DNA from: an uncultured Erysipelotrichales bacterium
GTDB lineage: Bacteria > Bacillota_I > Bacilli_A > Erysipelotrichales > Coprobacillaceae
DNA: 52,573 bases
Assembly: GCA_910579135.1 (NCBI GenBank)
Contig: CAJTTM010000018.1
Span: 1-52,573 of the forward strand
Reading direction: 5' to 3'
Shown: in pieces, positions 26,145-34,696 of the stretch
How the letters are laid out: every line of letters starts with the position of its first letter
Position numbering within the stretch: position 1 is the stretch's first letter
Program-made: the position numbers and the translations under genes
The notes under the pieces: model-generated
What the model saw: the letters and a program-made list of their open reading frames with translations, nothing else
The model's database searches: none
What the model was told of the DNA's origin: nothing

Positions 26145-26737
26145 TGGAATATCCGCAAACATTTAATCAACTAATAGAATGTTTTAAGATGTTACCTGGA
26201 ATAGGTAATAAAGGTGCTGAAAGAATGGTTTACGCTATATTAAATATGAATCCACAACAAGTTGAAGATTTTTCTAAGTCATTATTAGATTTTAAAAACA
26301 ATATCCATTTTTGTAAAAAATGTGGTCATATTTGCGAAGATGATATATGTGATATTTGTAGTGATGAATCAAGAGATCAAACAACTATATGTATTGTAGA
26401 ATCTCCAAAAGATGTGTTTGCGATGGAAAAACTTAAAGAATATCATGGTTTATATCATGTATTACATGGTACGATTTCTATTATGGATGGAAAGACTATA
26501 GAAGATTTAAATATTCAATCTTTATTTGAGAGATTAAACGAAAATATAAAAGAAGTTATTATTGCAACTAATCCTACTAGAGAAGGAGAAACAACAGCCT
26601 TGTTTCTTGCAAAGTTGTTAGCTAAGGAAAATATAAATACAACAAGAATAGCTAATGGATTACCTATTGGAAGTAATATTGATTATGCAGATGAATTAAC
26701 TTTATTAAAGTCTTTAGAAGGAAGAAAGAAGATATAA
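26144..26737 (+). CDS. recR: Recombination protein RecR
   Basis: A 197-residue protein: helix-hairpin-helix LPGIGNKGAERM (about 17-28), a four-cysteine zinc finger (CKKCGHICEDDICDIC, 54-69), and a Toprim domain with ICIVESPKDVFAME (about 80-95). With RecF and RecO it loads RecA at gaps. Coupled to ybaB by TAATG. A strong terminator starts inside its last codons. Confidence 0.96.
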   Translation: MEYPQTFNQLIECFKMLPGIGNKGAERMVYAILNMNPQQVEDFSKSLLDFKNNIHFCKKCGHICEDDICDICSDESRDQTTICIVESPKDVFAMEKLKEYHGLYHVLHGTISIMDGKTIEDLNIQSLFERLNENIKEVIIATNPTREGETTALFLAKLLAKENINTTRIANGLPIGSNIDYADELTLLKSLEGRKKI

Positions 26738-26768
26738 AAATAATGCTTTATATCTTCTCTTTTTTTTT
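26727..26768 (+). terminator. Terminator of the dnaX-ybaB-recR operon
   Basis: A 12-bp perfect stem AGAAGATATAAA/TTTATATCTTCT overlapping the recR stop, then C and a T9-10 run. Confidence 0.95.
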
Positions 26769-26798
26769 ATATAATATTATAGAAATGAGGTGCTTGAA

Positions 26799-27422
26799 TT
26801 GTCAGGATTATTTATTACTTTTGAAGGTGGAGAAGGAAGTGGTAAAACAACAATTTCGAAACTAATTAAAGAACAACTTGAAAACGAAGGATATCAAGTT
26901 GTATTAACTAGAGAACCTGGTGGTGTTGATATTGCTGAACAAATTAGAGATGTTATTATAGATGTTCGTAATACACATATGGATAAAAAAACAGAGGCTT
27001 TGTTATATGCTGCAAGTAGAAGACAGCACTTGGTAGAAAAAGTTATACCAGCATTGAAAGAAGGAAAAATTATAATCTGTGATAGATTTATAGATAGTTC
27101 TTTGGTTTATCAAGGTATGGGTAGAAATATTGGTGTTGATGAAGTTTATGAAATGAATTTATTTGCCACTGAAAATATTTTACCTAATCGTACAATCTTT
27201 TTTGATATAAAACCAGAGCTTGGATTAAGAAGAGTATATGCAAATAAGGATAGAGAAGTCAATAGATTGGATTTAGAGAAAATAGATTTTCATCAAAAGG
27301 TATATGATGGATATAAAAAACTTCTTACAAAATATCCAAATAGAATAGTTTCTATTGATGCGAGTCAAGATATTCATTCTGTTTATTTACAAGTTTTAGA
27401 AAAGATAAAGGAAATACTATGA
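26799..27422 (+). CDS. tmk: Thymidylate kinase
   Basis: A 207-residue kinase that makes dTDP from dTMP. P-loop GGEGSGKTT (about 9-17), DR motif CDRFIDSSLVYQG near 91-103, and a lid region after residue 140 are present. The best start is TTG at 26799 (MSGLFITFEGG), eight bases after GAGG; a GTG at 26790 would overlap that ribosome site. The stop overlaps the holB start (ATGA). First gene of tmk-holB-ricT-trmN6-rsmI. Confidence 0.95.
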   Translation: MSGLFITFEGGEGSGKTTISKLIKEQLENEGYQVVLTREPGGVDIAEQIRDVIIDVRNTHMDKKTEALLYAASRRQHLVEKVIPALKEGKIIICDRFIDSSLVYQGMGRNIGVDEVYEMNLFATENILPNRTIFFDIKPELGLRRVYANKDREVNRLDLEKIDFHQKVYDGYKKLLTKYPNRIVSIDASQDIHSVYLQVLEKIKEIL

Positions 27423-28387
27423 TAACAAAAGATGATTTTAAAAGTACTCAACCTATCTTATATCAAATATTAGAAAAAAGCTTTAAAAGTGGAAATATCC
27501 CACATGCTTTTTTATTAGTAGGATATAATAATTATGATGCAGCTCATTTTATTGCTAAATCATTGATTTGTGATCAAGATTTATTATGTTGTAGTAAATG
27601 TCCTGATTGTAATAAGATTGAAAAACATAGTTATAGTGATTTTATATTCTTCAGTGGAAAGAAAGAAAGTATTAAGAAACAAAATATTGATTATATTCAA
27701 ACACAGTTTTCTAAGTCTGCACTAGAAGGTAAAAATCAAATATATATGTTAGAAAATATCGAAAACTCTTCTGTTGAAGCTATGAATAGTTTATTGAAAA
27801 CATTAGAAGAGCCTAGAAGTGGAGTTTATGCTATATTGACATGTGTTAATCTTAATAAGGTTTTACCAACGATACAATCAAGATGTCAAGTTATACAATT
27901 ATTACCAGAAACAACTGGTATATTAAAAAAGCAATTATTGGAAAAAGGAATAAGTGATGAAAATGGTGATATAATGGTTAACATCTTTCATTCTTATCAA
28001 GAGTGTGAACCATATATTGATAGTGATACATTTATTTATATAAAAGAAGAAGTTAAATACTTTGTTGAAGATATGTATTTACATAAGGATAATTTGTTAA
28101 TAAATGTTCAAACTCATTTATTAAAAGATTATAAAGATAAAGAATCAATAGTTTTATTTTTGAATATATTAGTTTTAGCTTTGAGAGATTTGTTTCACGT
28201 GAAACATTCAATGAATTATATATTTAAATCATTTAAAAATATATATGATGTAATCAATGTGAATGATGATATAATTATATTTGATATAGATGTTATTTTA
28301 GAAACTGAATATCTATTAAGTACAAATGCAAACATTTTACTTTTAATAGATAGTATGATATATAAAATACAGAAAGGAGTAAGCTAA
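27419..28387 (+). CDS. holB: DNA polymerase III delta-prime subunit
   Basis: A 322-residue clamp-loader subunit with the AAA+ fold but a degenerate P-loop (VGYNNYDAAHFIAK), as expected for delta-prime. A four-cysteine zinc module (CCSKCPDCNK near 58-67), the SLLKTLEEP sensor and SRCQ motif (about 147-160) are present. It works with DnaX. Overlaps tmk by ATGA and ricT by TAATG. A perfect parS site lies within its coding sequence at 28191-28206. Confidence 0.94.
   Translation: MITKDDFKSTQPILYQILEKSFKSGNIPHAFLLVGYNNYDAAHFIAKSLICDQDLLCCSKCPDCNKIEKHSYSDFIFFSGKKESIKKQNIDYIQTQFSKSALEGKNQIYMLENIENSSVEAMNSLLKTLEEPRSGVYAILTCVNLNKVLPTIQSRCQVIQLLPETTGILKKQLLEKGISDENGDIMVNIFHSYQECEPYIDSDTFIYIKEEVKYFVEDMYLHKDNLLINVQTHLLKDYKDKESIVLFLNILVLALRDLFHVKHSMNYIFKSFKNIYDVINVNDDIIIFDIDVILETEYLLSTNANILLLIDSMIYKIQKGVS
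28191..28206. other. parS site (ParB/Spo0J binding) inside holB
   Basis: TGTTTCACGTGAAACA is a perfect 16-bp palindrome identical in form to the parS consensus of low-GC Gram-positive bacteria (one base from the Bacillus TGTTCCACGTGAAACA). It lies about 26 kb right of oriC, in frame with holB codons for C-F-T-stretch residues LFHVKHS. ParB should load here to organise the origin region. Confidence 0.92.
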
Positions 28388-29220
28388 TGGAAGAAAGACT
28401 AGCTTGTGTCCGTTTTAATAATGTAGGTAAGTTCTATTATTTTTCTACGGATATGGATATAAAAAAGGGAGAAAAAGTTGTTGTTGAGACAATAAGAGGT
28501 TTGGAGTTAGGAGAGGTTATTTCTGATTTAAAAGATTTGTCTGAATTTAAATTAGATACTGAATTAAAACCGATAAAAAGAAGAGCCAATAGGGCAGATG
28601 AAGATGTTTATCAGTTCAATAAAACAAAGGCAGAAAAGTCTTTAGAGATATGTAAAGAGATAGTAAGTCATTATGATCTAGATATGCATTTGATTAATTG
28701 TGAATATACACTTGATGCTTCTAAGGTTATATTTATGTATACTTCTGAAACAAGAGTTGATTTTAGACAACTATTAAAAGAATTAGCAAGTGTATTTAAA
28801 TGTAGGATTGAGTTAAGACAAATTGGACCTAGAGATAAGGCTAAGATTGTAGGAGGATTAGGTTCTTGTGGTTTGCCTTTATGTTGTTCTTCGTTCTTAG
28901 GAGAATTTGATGGTGTATCTATTAATATGGCAAAGAATCAACTTCTTGCAATTAATATTGATAAAATTTCAGGTGCTTGTGGAAGATTGTTATGTTGCTT
29001 AAAGTACGAGGACGATACTTATACAGATATTAAGAAGAAATTTCCAAAGATTGGTTCTAAGATAAAATATAATGGTAAAATAGTCAAAGTTATTGGGCTT
29101 AATGTTATTAGTGATTTAGTAAAGATAGATGATGAGGGTAATATTTCTTTTATTGATTTAAAAGAAGTTAAACTTATAAGTAATAATCATAAGAAGAAAA
29201 ATAATGATGGAAGTCACTAA
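28387..29220 (+). CDS. ricT: RicT/YaaT (PSP1 domain) regulatory protein
   Basis: A 277-residue protein of the PSP1 family. The C-terminal half has the conserved cysteines GSCGLPLCC (about 158-166) and GACGRLLCC (about 197-205), which in Bacillus bind an Fe-S cluster in the RicA-RicF-RicT complex that stimulates RNase Y processing and affects Spo0A phosphorylation. RicA and RicF are not in this window. Coupled to holB by TAATG and overlaps trmN6 by 17 bases. In Bacillus yabA follows here; it is absent in this genome at this position. Confidence 0.93.
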   Translation: MEERLACVRFNNVGKFYYFSTDMDIKKGEKVVVETIRGLELGEVISDLKDLSEFKLDTELKPIKRRANRADEDVYQFNKTKAEKSLEICKEIVSHYDLDMHLINCEYTLDASKVIFMYTSETRVDFRQLLKELASVFKCRIELRQIGPRDKAKIVGGLGSCGLPLCCSSFLGEFDGVSINMAKNQLLAINIDKISGACGRLLCCLKYEDDTYTDIKKKFPKIGSKIKYNGKIVKVIGLNVISDLVKIDDEGNISFIDLKEVKLISNNHKKKNNDGSH

Positions 29221-29938
29221 TTATTTATTAGCTTTTGAAAATATGAAAATTATCCAAAGGAAAGATATGTTCAACTTTTCTTTGGATACTGTTTTATTAG
29301 CCAATTTTTGTACTATTAATAAAGACTTAAATTTAATCGCTGACTTTGGAACAAACAATGCAGCTATTCCATTGTTATTATCAACAAGAACTGATAAAAA
29401 AATTATTGGAATAGAAATACAGGAAGAAGCAGTAGAACTTGCGAATAAAAATATAAAACTAAATCATTTAGAAGATCAAATTGAAATTGTTCATGAGGAT
29501 ATAAAAAAATATGTTGAAGATATAAAACATAAATTTAAGCTTATTGTTTGTAATCCACCGTTCTTTCGTCTTGAGGAAAAGAGTCATATAAATGATAATG
29601 AGTATTTGCAGATAGCTAGACATGAAATAAAAATCAATTTAGAAGAAATTATATGTTGTGCAGCTAAAGCCTTGGATAATCGTGGTAGATTTGCAATGGT
29701 TCATCGGCCAGAAAGAATGATAGAAATCATTGAACTAATGAGGAAATATGATATAGAGCCTAAAAGGATAAGATTTATTTATCCTAAGTTTTTTAAAGAA
29801 TCAAATACTTTTTTGATTGAAGGAATGTATAAAGGAAAAAAAGGATTAAAAATAGAGACTCCATTATATGCTCATAATGAAGATGGTAGTTATTCAGATG
29901 AAGTAAGAAAAATGTTTGGAGAGAATATAGATGTATAG
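29204..29938 (+). CDS. trmN6: tRNA1(Val) A37 N6-methyltransferase family protein (YabB/TrmN6)
   Basis: A 244-residue class I SAM-dependent methyltransferase. The SAM motif is ADFGTNNAAIPLLL (about 46-59), with the acidic ribose contact in GIEIQ, and the N6-adenine catalytic motif is NPPFF (about 114-118). The start MMEVTNYLLAFENM and the position before rsmI match YabB. Two adjacent ATGs, the second gives MEVTNY. Target most likely A37 of tRNA-Val by homology, not shown by sequence alone. Confidence 0.88.
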   Translation: MMEVTNYLLAFENMKIIQRKDMFNFSLDTVLLANFCTINKDLNLIADFGTNNAAIPLLLSTRTDKKIIGIEIQEEAVELANKNIKLNHLEDQIEIVHEDIKKYVEDIKHKFKLIVCNPPFFRLEEKSHINDNEYLQIARHEIKINLEEIICCAAKALDNRGRFAMVHRPERMIEIIELMRKYDIEPKRIRFIYPKFFKESNTFLIEGMYKGKKGLKIETPLYAHNEDGSYSDEVRKMFGENIDV

Positions 29939-30779
29939 ACAGAAAAGTTTTGAGAATGGGAAAGCAACTTTATATTTAGTAGCGACTCCAATTGGAAATT
30001 TAGAAGAAATGACATATAGAGCAGTAGAAACATTAAAAACTGTTGATTATATTGCAGCTGAAGATACAAGAAATACAATTAAATTATTAAACCATTATAA
30101 CATTAGTAAAAAAATGATTTCTCATCATGAACACAATACTCATCAATCTATTCCTAAAATAATTCATTTGTTAGAAGAGGGGTATAATGTCGCTCAAGTT
30201 AGTGATGCAGGATATCCAGCAATTAGTGATCCAGGTGCACAACTTGTTAATGAAGTTGTTAAAAATGATTTTAATGTTGTATGTATTTCTGGAGCTAATG
30301 CTTGTTTAAATGCGTTGGTGGTTTCTGGTATTGCTCCTCAACCGTTTTTGTTTTATGGTTTTTTAGATCATCAAGATAAAAGAAAGAAGAAGCAATTATT
30401 AGATTTGAAATATTACAAGGAAACATTAGTGTTTTATGAAGCTCCTCATAGAATAGAAAAAACATTAAAATTAATGTTAAATGTTTTAGGAGATAGAAAT
30501 ATAGCTTTGTGTAGAGAACTGACAAAAAAACATGAAGAAATAATTAGAGGTCAGATTTCTGAAATATTAGAAATATTTGATACTATAAAAGGTGAAATTG
30601 TTTTGATTGTTGAAGGAAGTCATGATGATAAGTCTTCTGAGTTGGTTTTTAATCAGACAATTAAAGAGCATGTTGATGAATATATTGAAAAGGGAATGAG
30701 TACCAAAGATGCAATAAAAGAAGTTGCAAAAATTAGAGGTCTTAATAAAAATGCTGTATATCAAGAATATCACAATTAA
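29931..30779 (+). CDS. rsmI: 16S rRNA (cytidine1402-2'-O)-methyltransferase
   Basis: A 282-residue tetrapyrrole-methylase fold enzyme. Characteristic segments: LVATPIGNLEEMTYRAVETL, AAEDTRNTIKLL, VSDAGYPAISDPGAQLV and FYEAPHRIEKTL. It methylates the decoding centre with RsmH. Overlaps the end of trmN6 by eight bases. A terminator and a parS site follow. Confidence 0.95.
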   Translation: MYRQKSFENGKATLYLVATPIGNLEEMTYRAVETLKTVDYIAAEDTRNTIKLLNHYNISKKMISHHEHNTHQSIPKIIHLLEEGYNVAQVSDAGYPAISDPGAQLVNEVVKNDFNVVCISGANACLNALVVSGIAPQPFLFYGFLDHQDKRKKKQLLDLKYYKETLVFYEAPHRIEKTLKLMLNVLGDRNIALCRELTKKHEEIIRGQISEILEIFDTIKGEIVLIVEGSHDDKSSELVFNQTIKEHVDEYIEKGMSTKDAIKEVAKIRGLNKNAVYQEYHN

Positions 30780-30800
30780 GAGAGTAGAACTCTCTTTTTT
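30779..30800 (+). terminator. Terminator of the tmk-rsmI operon
   Basis: GAGAGT/ACTCTC stem with AGA loop, directly after the rsmI stop, followed by six T residues that run into the parS palindrome. Confidence 0.85.
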
Positions 30801-30815
30801 GTTTCACGTGAAACA
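30800..30815. other. parS site between the rsmI and NlpC/P60 terminators
   Basis: TGTTTCACGTGAAACA again, identical to the site in holB and 2.6 kb from it. Flanking T and A runs extend the palindrome to 26 bp. It sits between two convergent terminators, so it is not transcribed strongly from either side. Confidence 0.92.
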
Positions 30816-30839
30816 AAAAAGGAAGTTTGAAACTTCCTT
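30815..30839 (-). terminator. Terminator of the NlpC/P60 gene
   Basis: AAGGAAGT/ACTTCCTT stem overlapping the stop codon, followed on the minus strand by six T residues. Confidence 0.85.
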
Positions 30840-32037
30840 AATATAAACGTCTATATGCTTTAGCATATCTTGAGAAACTAGACAAAGGTGTTCTCTTTAC
30901 AACATGTCCTCTAGAAGCGTGGTTTCCTAGACAGGTTGAACCTTCACCAGAAGCATGAACAACTATACCTCCACCAATATATATAGCTATATGATGATAT
31001 CTAGATGAACCGCTTCTTCTAAATGCAACGATGTCACCAGCTTGTAATTGAGATGCACTAATTGCTTTACCAGAATGTGCATAGCTATTAGCAGTACTTC
31101 TTCCAATTCTAGCTCCACCAGCCTTATGAGCCCAATAAACTAGACCAGAACAATCAAACATATTAGGTCCACTTGCTCCCCAATAATATGGAGAACCACA
31201 TTTAGACACAGCAGCTTTTGCTATCTTATATCCAACTTCAGCTTTACCTTGACCGCCTTTGATAACATTACCACCAGAATCATTTTGAGGTACAACTCTA
31301 GTGATTTCTTCTAATGTTTCATCGATTTCTTTTTGTGCTGCTGATAACTGTTTACTTTTGTTTTGATTAGCAGTAATTTCTTTTTGAAGTTGTTTCTTTA
31401 AAGCAACTAATCTTTTTTGTAAAGTTGCTGCAGATTGTTTTTGAGATTGAAGATTAGCTTTTGCTTGAACTAATGTTTTTTTCTGTTTGTCTAATTCTTT
31501 TTTCTCACTGTTTAGTTCATCTATTAATTCATTTTCATAAGCAGTAACATCATTTAAACTGTTAACTCTAGAAAAGAAATCCGAAAAATTTTCTGAACCG
31601 AATAAGAATTGGATAAAGAAATTAGAATTATAATCTGATTGCATTGCATATAATCTATCTCTCATTTCGTTATCTTTTTTTTCAATGTTTGATTTGATTT
31701 TTTTAATAGACGATAGTAGATAATTAATCTCTTTTTCTTTGGTAGATATCTGTGTATTAAGAGAATTGATTTTTGACTCAACTTCTTTAATATCTTCAGA
31801 TGTTTCAGATACTTTATTTTTATCTGAAACTATTTCTTTTCTTAATTTAGAATTTTTATTTTTTAAATAAGTATTAAATTCTTTACATATTGATTTTTTA
31901 GATTTTGCTAAGGTTGTTGATGAACATATCTTGATATATTTATCTTCTTTACCTTCAAAATTTGTAGAATTAACATTAGTTACAACTAATGTAAAAACCA
32001 TACATAAAGAAATGAGACCATAAATTGTTTTCTTCAT
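30838..32037 (-). CDS. Secreted PcsB/CwlO-like coiled-coil NlpC/P60 peptidoglycan hydrolase
   Basis: A 399-residue exported protein. A signal peptide (MKKTIYGLISLCMVFTLVV, about 1-24) is followed by a long coiled coil (about 40-245, Lys/Glu/Gln-rich), a short linker, and an NlpC/P60 domain (about 275-399) with catalytic Cys in MFDCSGLVYWAH and His in YHHIAIYIGGG. This is the CwlO/PcsB plan: the coiled coil usually docks to FtsEX, which switches on the D,L-endopeptidase. The start is ATG at 32037; a longer frame from 32106 has no ribosome site. TATAAT (32062-32067, minus) is a likely -10. Confidence 0.92.
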   Translation of the reverse strand: MKKTIYGLISLCMVFTLVVTNVNSTNFEGKEDKYIKICSSTTLAKSKKSICKEFNTYLKNKNSKLRKEIVSDKNKVSETSEDIKEVESKINSLNTQISTKEKEINYLLSSIKKIKSNIEKKDNEMRDRLYAMQSDYNSNFFIQFLFGSENFSDFFSRVNSLNDVTAYENELIDELNSEKKELDKQKKTLVQAKANLQSQKQSAATLQKRLVALKKQLQKEITANQNKSKQLSAAQKEIDETLEEITRVVPQNDSGGNVIKGGQGKAEVGYKIAKAAVSKCGSPYYWGASGPNMFDCSGLVYWAHKAGGARIGRSTANSYAHSGKAISASQLQAGDIVAFRRSGSSRYHHIAIYIGGGIVVHASGEGSTCLGNHASRGHVVKRTPLSSFSRYAKAYRRLY

Positions 32038-32099
32038 TTCATCACATCCTTTATAAAATTTATTATAACATAAATAATTATTATATAAATAACTAAATT

Positions 32100-33026
32100 T
32101 TAACAAATCATATTACTAATTTGCTTCCCGTCAAAATAATTGACTAAACTAATGAAAATAGCATGACCTATTCGAGATAAACAATCATGAGTAGATCCAC
32201 CAATATGAGGAGTATAGAAAACGTTATCAAGCTCTAACAAAGATTGTTTTATACTTAAATCTTCATTTTCTAAAACATCACAAGCATATCCATTTAGTAA
32301 CTTGTTTGTTAAGGCATAATATAAATCCTCTTCATTTATAATTGCACCTCTTGAAGTATTAATTAAATAGGCGGATGGTTTCATTAATTTGAATTGTTCT
32401 AAAGTAATAAGATGATATGTATCTTTATTTAAAGAAACACCAATATTAATAAAATCTGATTTTTGAAATACTTCATCTATACTCTTACATAAAGTAATAT
32501 GAAGTTCATCTGCTTTTTTGTTTGTAAGAGATCGAGAATATGCAATGATATTCATATGGAATCCATTTTTTAATATTTTTGCAGTTTTTAATGCAATATC
32601 ACCAGTACCTATTATTCCAAATGTTTTATAGCTAATTTCATTTCCAATATATTCTATGGGTGCTATAGTTGATATCTTTTTATCTCTTAGGTTTCTATCT
32701 AATTGATAAGTATGACGAGATAAAGTAATCATCATATTCACTATTAATTCAGCAACACTTAAAGAATTTAAGTGGGGAGTATTAAATAAATGAATGTTTT
32801 TTTCTTTTAAATATTCAACATCAATAGAATCATAACCAGTCCCATGAACAGCTATTATTTCTAAGTTTAAGCATTGATCAATAAAATCTTTATCTATTTT
32901 AAGATTTCTAGCAATAATACCATGACAATCTTTAATTTCATCAATATTATTTATAATATCAAAATGTTTAGATAATAGAATATAAGCATCATTATCAATG
33001 GTTTCACATAAAAAAATTTTCTTCAT
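32100..33026 (-). CDS. D-isomer specific 2-hydroxyacid dehydrogenase (SerA/LdhA-like)
   Basis: A 308-residue NAD-dependent dehydrogenase. The Rossmann motif is GIIGTGDIA (about 137-145). Catalytic residues are visible: Arg in INTSRGAII (near 228), Glu in CDVLENED (near 257) and His in TPHIGG (near 276). Closest in look to phosphoglycerate-dehydrogenase-like proteins without an ACT domain; the substrate may be glyoxylate, hydroxypyruvate or a keto acid. The stop lies in the upstream region of the NlpC/P60 gene. Confidence 0.9.
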   Translation of the reverse strand: MKKIFLCETIDNDAYILLSKHFDIINNIDEIKDCHGIIARNLKIDKDFIDQCLNLEIIAVHGTGYDSIDVEYLKEKNIHLFNTPHLNSLSVAELIVNMMITLSRHTYQLDRNLRDKKISTIAPIEYIGNEISYKTFGIIGTGDIALKTAKILKNGFHMNIIAYSRSLTNKKADELHITLCKSIDEVFQKSDFINIGVSLNKDTYHLITLEQFKLMKPSAYLINTSRGAIINEEDLYYALTNKLLNGYACDVLENEDLSIKQSLLELDNVFYTPHIGGSTHDCLSRIGHAIFISLVNYFDGKQISNMIC

Positions 33027-33124
33027 ATATATACCTCAAAGTCATTATAAAAAAAATAATAAATAGTGTCAAATGTAATAGTTGTAATTCATTTTTTTAC
33101 ATAGTATAAAGTGGAGGTGATAAA

Positions 33125-34141
33125 ATGGCAACTGATGGTATTGATGTTTCTCAGTATCAAGGAACTATTGATTGGGAAAAAGTCAAACCACATATTGATT
33201 TTGTTATTATTAGATGTGGGTATGGTCAAGATATTGTAAGTCAAGATGATGCTATGTTCAAAAGAAATGCAGATGAATGTACAAGATTAGGTATACCTTT
33301 TGGTGTGTATTTATATTCATATGCCTCTAATGAGAAGGAAGCTATATCAGAAGCTAAACATGTTTTAAGATTGGTAAAGGACTATAAAATGGAGTATCCT
33401 GTTTATTATGATTTAGAAGATCCAAAAGTAGGTAGGTTATCTAATGATCAAATTGCCAGAAATGCCAAAGCATTTGCAGATGAATTAGAAGCAAATAATT
33501 ATTATGTTGGAATGTATGCAAATTTATTTTGGTGGAGAACAAAATTAACGGATCCATTATTTAATGATTATACAAAATGGATTGCTTCATATAATGATGT
33601 TTTAAACTATGACGGTAATTATGATATGTGGCAGTATTCATCAACTGGATTTGTAGAAGGTATTAATGGTTATGTTGATTTAGATTTTGGTTATAAAGAT
33701 TTTCCAAGAATCATTAGACAACTTGGATTAAATAATTTGACTAAAGATGATGAAACAACACCAGGTGGAAATTATAAAGTAGGTGATCATGTAACTTTTG
33801 ATCATGTTTATATTTCTTCTGATAGTACTATGCCTCTTATTCCGTATATGAATCATGGTACAATTACAAGAATACAAGAAGGAGCAAGAAATCCATATTT
33901 AATTGGTGATGGATTAGGATGGGTAAATGATCAAAGTATTACTGGTAGTAGAAGTTATTTATCTAATCCAAATTATACAGGAGATTCTATTGTTGATGCT
34001 TTAGTACAAATAGGTGTAGATGCATCATTTGAAAATAGAAAACGACTAGCATCTCTTAACGGAATAGATAATTATCAGGGTAGTGCAAGACAAAATTATG
34101 AAATGTTGAATCTTTTAAGATTAGGTAGATTAAAAAACTAA
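33125..34141 (+). CDS. GH25 lysozyme with C-terminal SH3-like and Cpl-7 (CW_7) repeat
   Basis: A 338-residue muramidase. The GH25 domain (about 1-200) has the catalytic acids in GIDVSQYQG (Asp7) and YYDLEDPK (Asp96, Glu98). After a Thr/Gly-rich linker a short beta-rich domain (about 213-275, VGDHVTFDHVYI...WVNDQSITG) is followed by one CW_7 cell-wall binding repeat (about 288-336, GDSIVDALVQIGVDASFENR). No signal peptide is present; the protein starts directly with the catalytic fold, as in phage endolysins. GGAGGTG precedes the ATG. It may be a domesticated endolysin or be released by lysis, for example mother-cell lysis. Confidence 0.92.
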   Translation: MATDGIDVSQYQGTIDWEKVKPHIDFVIIRCGYGQDIVSQDDAMFKRNADECTRLGIPFGVYLYSYASNEKEAISEAKHVLRLVKDYKMEYPVYYDLEDPKVGRLSNDQIARNAKAFADELEANNYYVGMYANLFWWRTKLTDPLFNDYTKWIASYNDVLNYDGNYDMWQYSSTGFVEGINGYVDLDFGYKDFPRIIRQLGLNNLTKDDETTPGGNYKVGDHVTFDHVYISSDSTMPLIPYMNHGTITRIQEGARNPYLIGDGLGWVNDQSITGSRSYLSNPNYTGDSIVDALVQIGVDASFENRKRLASLNGIDNYQGSARQNYEMLNLLRLGRLKN

Positions 34142-34160
34142 GACCGATTTATTCGGTCTT
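34140..34160. terminator. Hairpin between convergent lysozyme and ferritin-like genes
   Basis: AAGACCGA/TCGGTCTT with loop TTTAT overlaps both stop codons. On the minus strand it is followed by AG and six T residues, so it suits the ferritin-like gene best; on the plus strand the T-run is missing. Confidence 0.75.
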
Positions 34161-34655
34161 GTACATATGGGATAAATAGTTTTGCAAAATTTCAACATGT
34201 AATTGATCATCTAAAATCATTCTCTTTAACATATTAGAAATAATAGGTTCTTTTATAATGTTAATTTGATGATACAAAATAGATATATTGTTTTCTTCTT
34301 GTAAAATAATATTTTCAATTGCAGAGTGAATATGTTTAGGATAGATATTATATCCAGGTGACCAATATTCAAAAGTATCATTTTGTATATTCCAAAGTCT
34401 AGGATCAACTCCTAGTAAAAAGGTCATTTGAGAAAGTATTTTTAAATGTATAAGTTTTATCTTTAATATACCTTCCATGATTTGACTTAACTCATGATTA
34501 TCTTTAAAAATTATAGAATTATAAAAATATAAAGAAATTAAATTCATTTTTGAGTGTAACCCACCAATGTCACTTAATATCATTTCACCATATTTATTAT
34601 TTCTATCTAAATGATTAATGTTTGGATAAGGTAAATCAACAGCATATTCAGACAT
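34149..34655 (-). CDS. Ferritin-like four-helix protein with degenerate metal site
   Basis: A 168-residue helical protein. The pattern YPNINHLDRNNKYGEMILSDIGG, then helices ending IKLIHLKILSQM (about 66-78) and MILDDQLHVEIL (about 147-158), matches a ferritin-like family I recall from Clostridia, where the equivalent segments carry Glu-x-x-His iron ligands. Here the first helix Glu is Lys (SKMNLI), the E-x-x-H of the second helix is K-x-x-H, and the last has D-x-x-H. His residues remain. It is probably not a normal di-iron oxidase. AGGTTTATTTATG start; minus-strand single gene. Confidence 0.6.
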   Translation of the reverse strand: MSEYAVDLPYPNINHLDRNNKYGEMILSDIGGLHSKMNLISLYFYNSIIFKDNHELSQIMEGILKIKLIHLKILSQMTFLLGVDPRLWNIQNDTFEYWSPGYNIYPKHIHSAIENIILQEENNISILYHQINIIKEPIISNMLKRMILDDQLHVEILQNYLSHMYKTE

Positions 34656-34696
34656 AAATAAACCTCCATATTATTATATATGAAGGTTAATTAAAA

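Noticed and set aside
27600..27640. HolB P-loop loss as a sign of pseudogene
   Set aside because: Delta-prime subunits normally have a degenerate P-loop.
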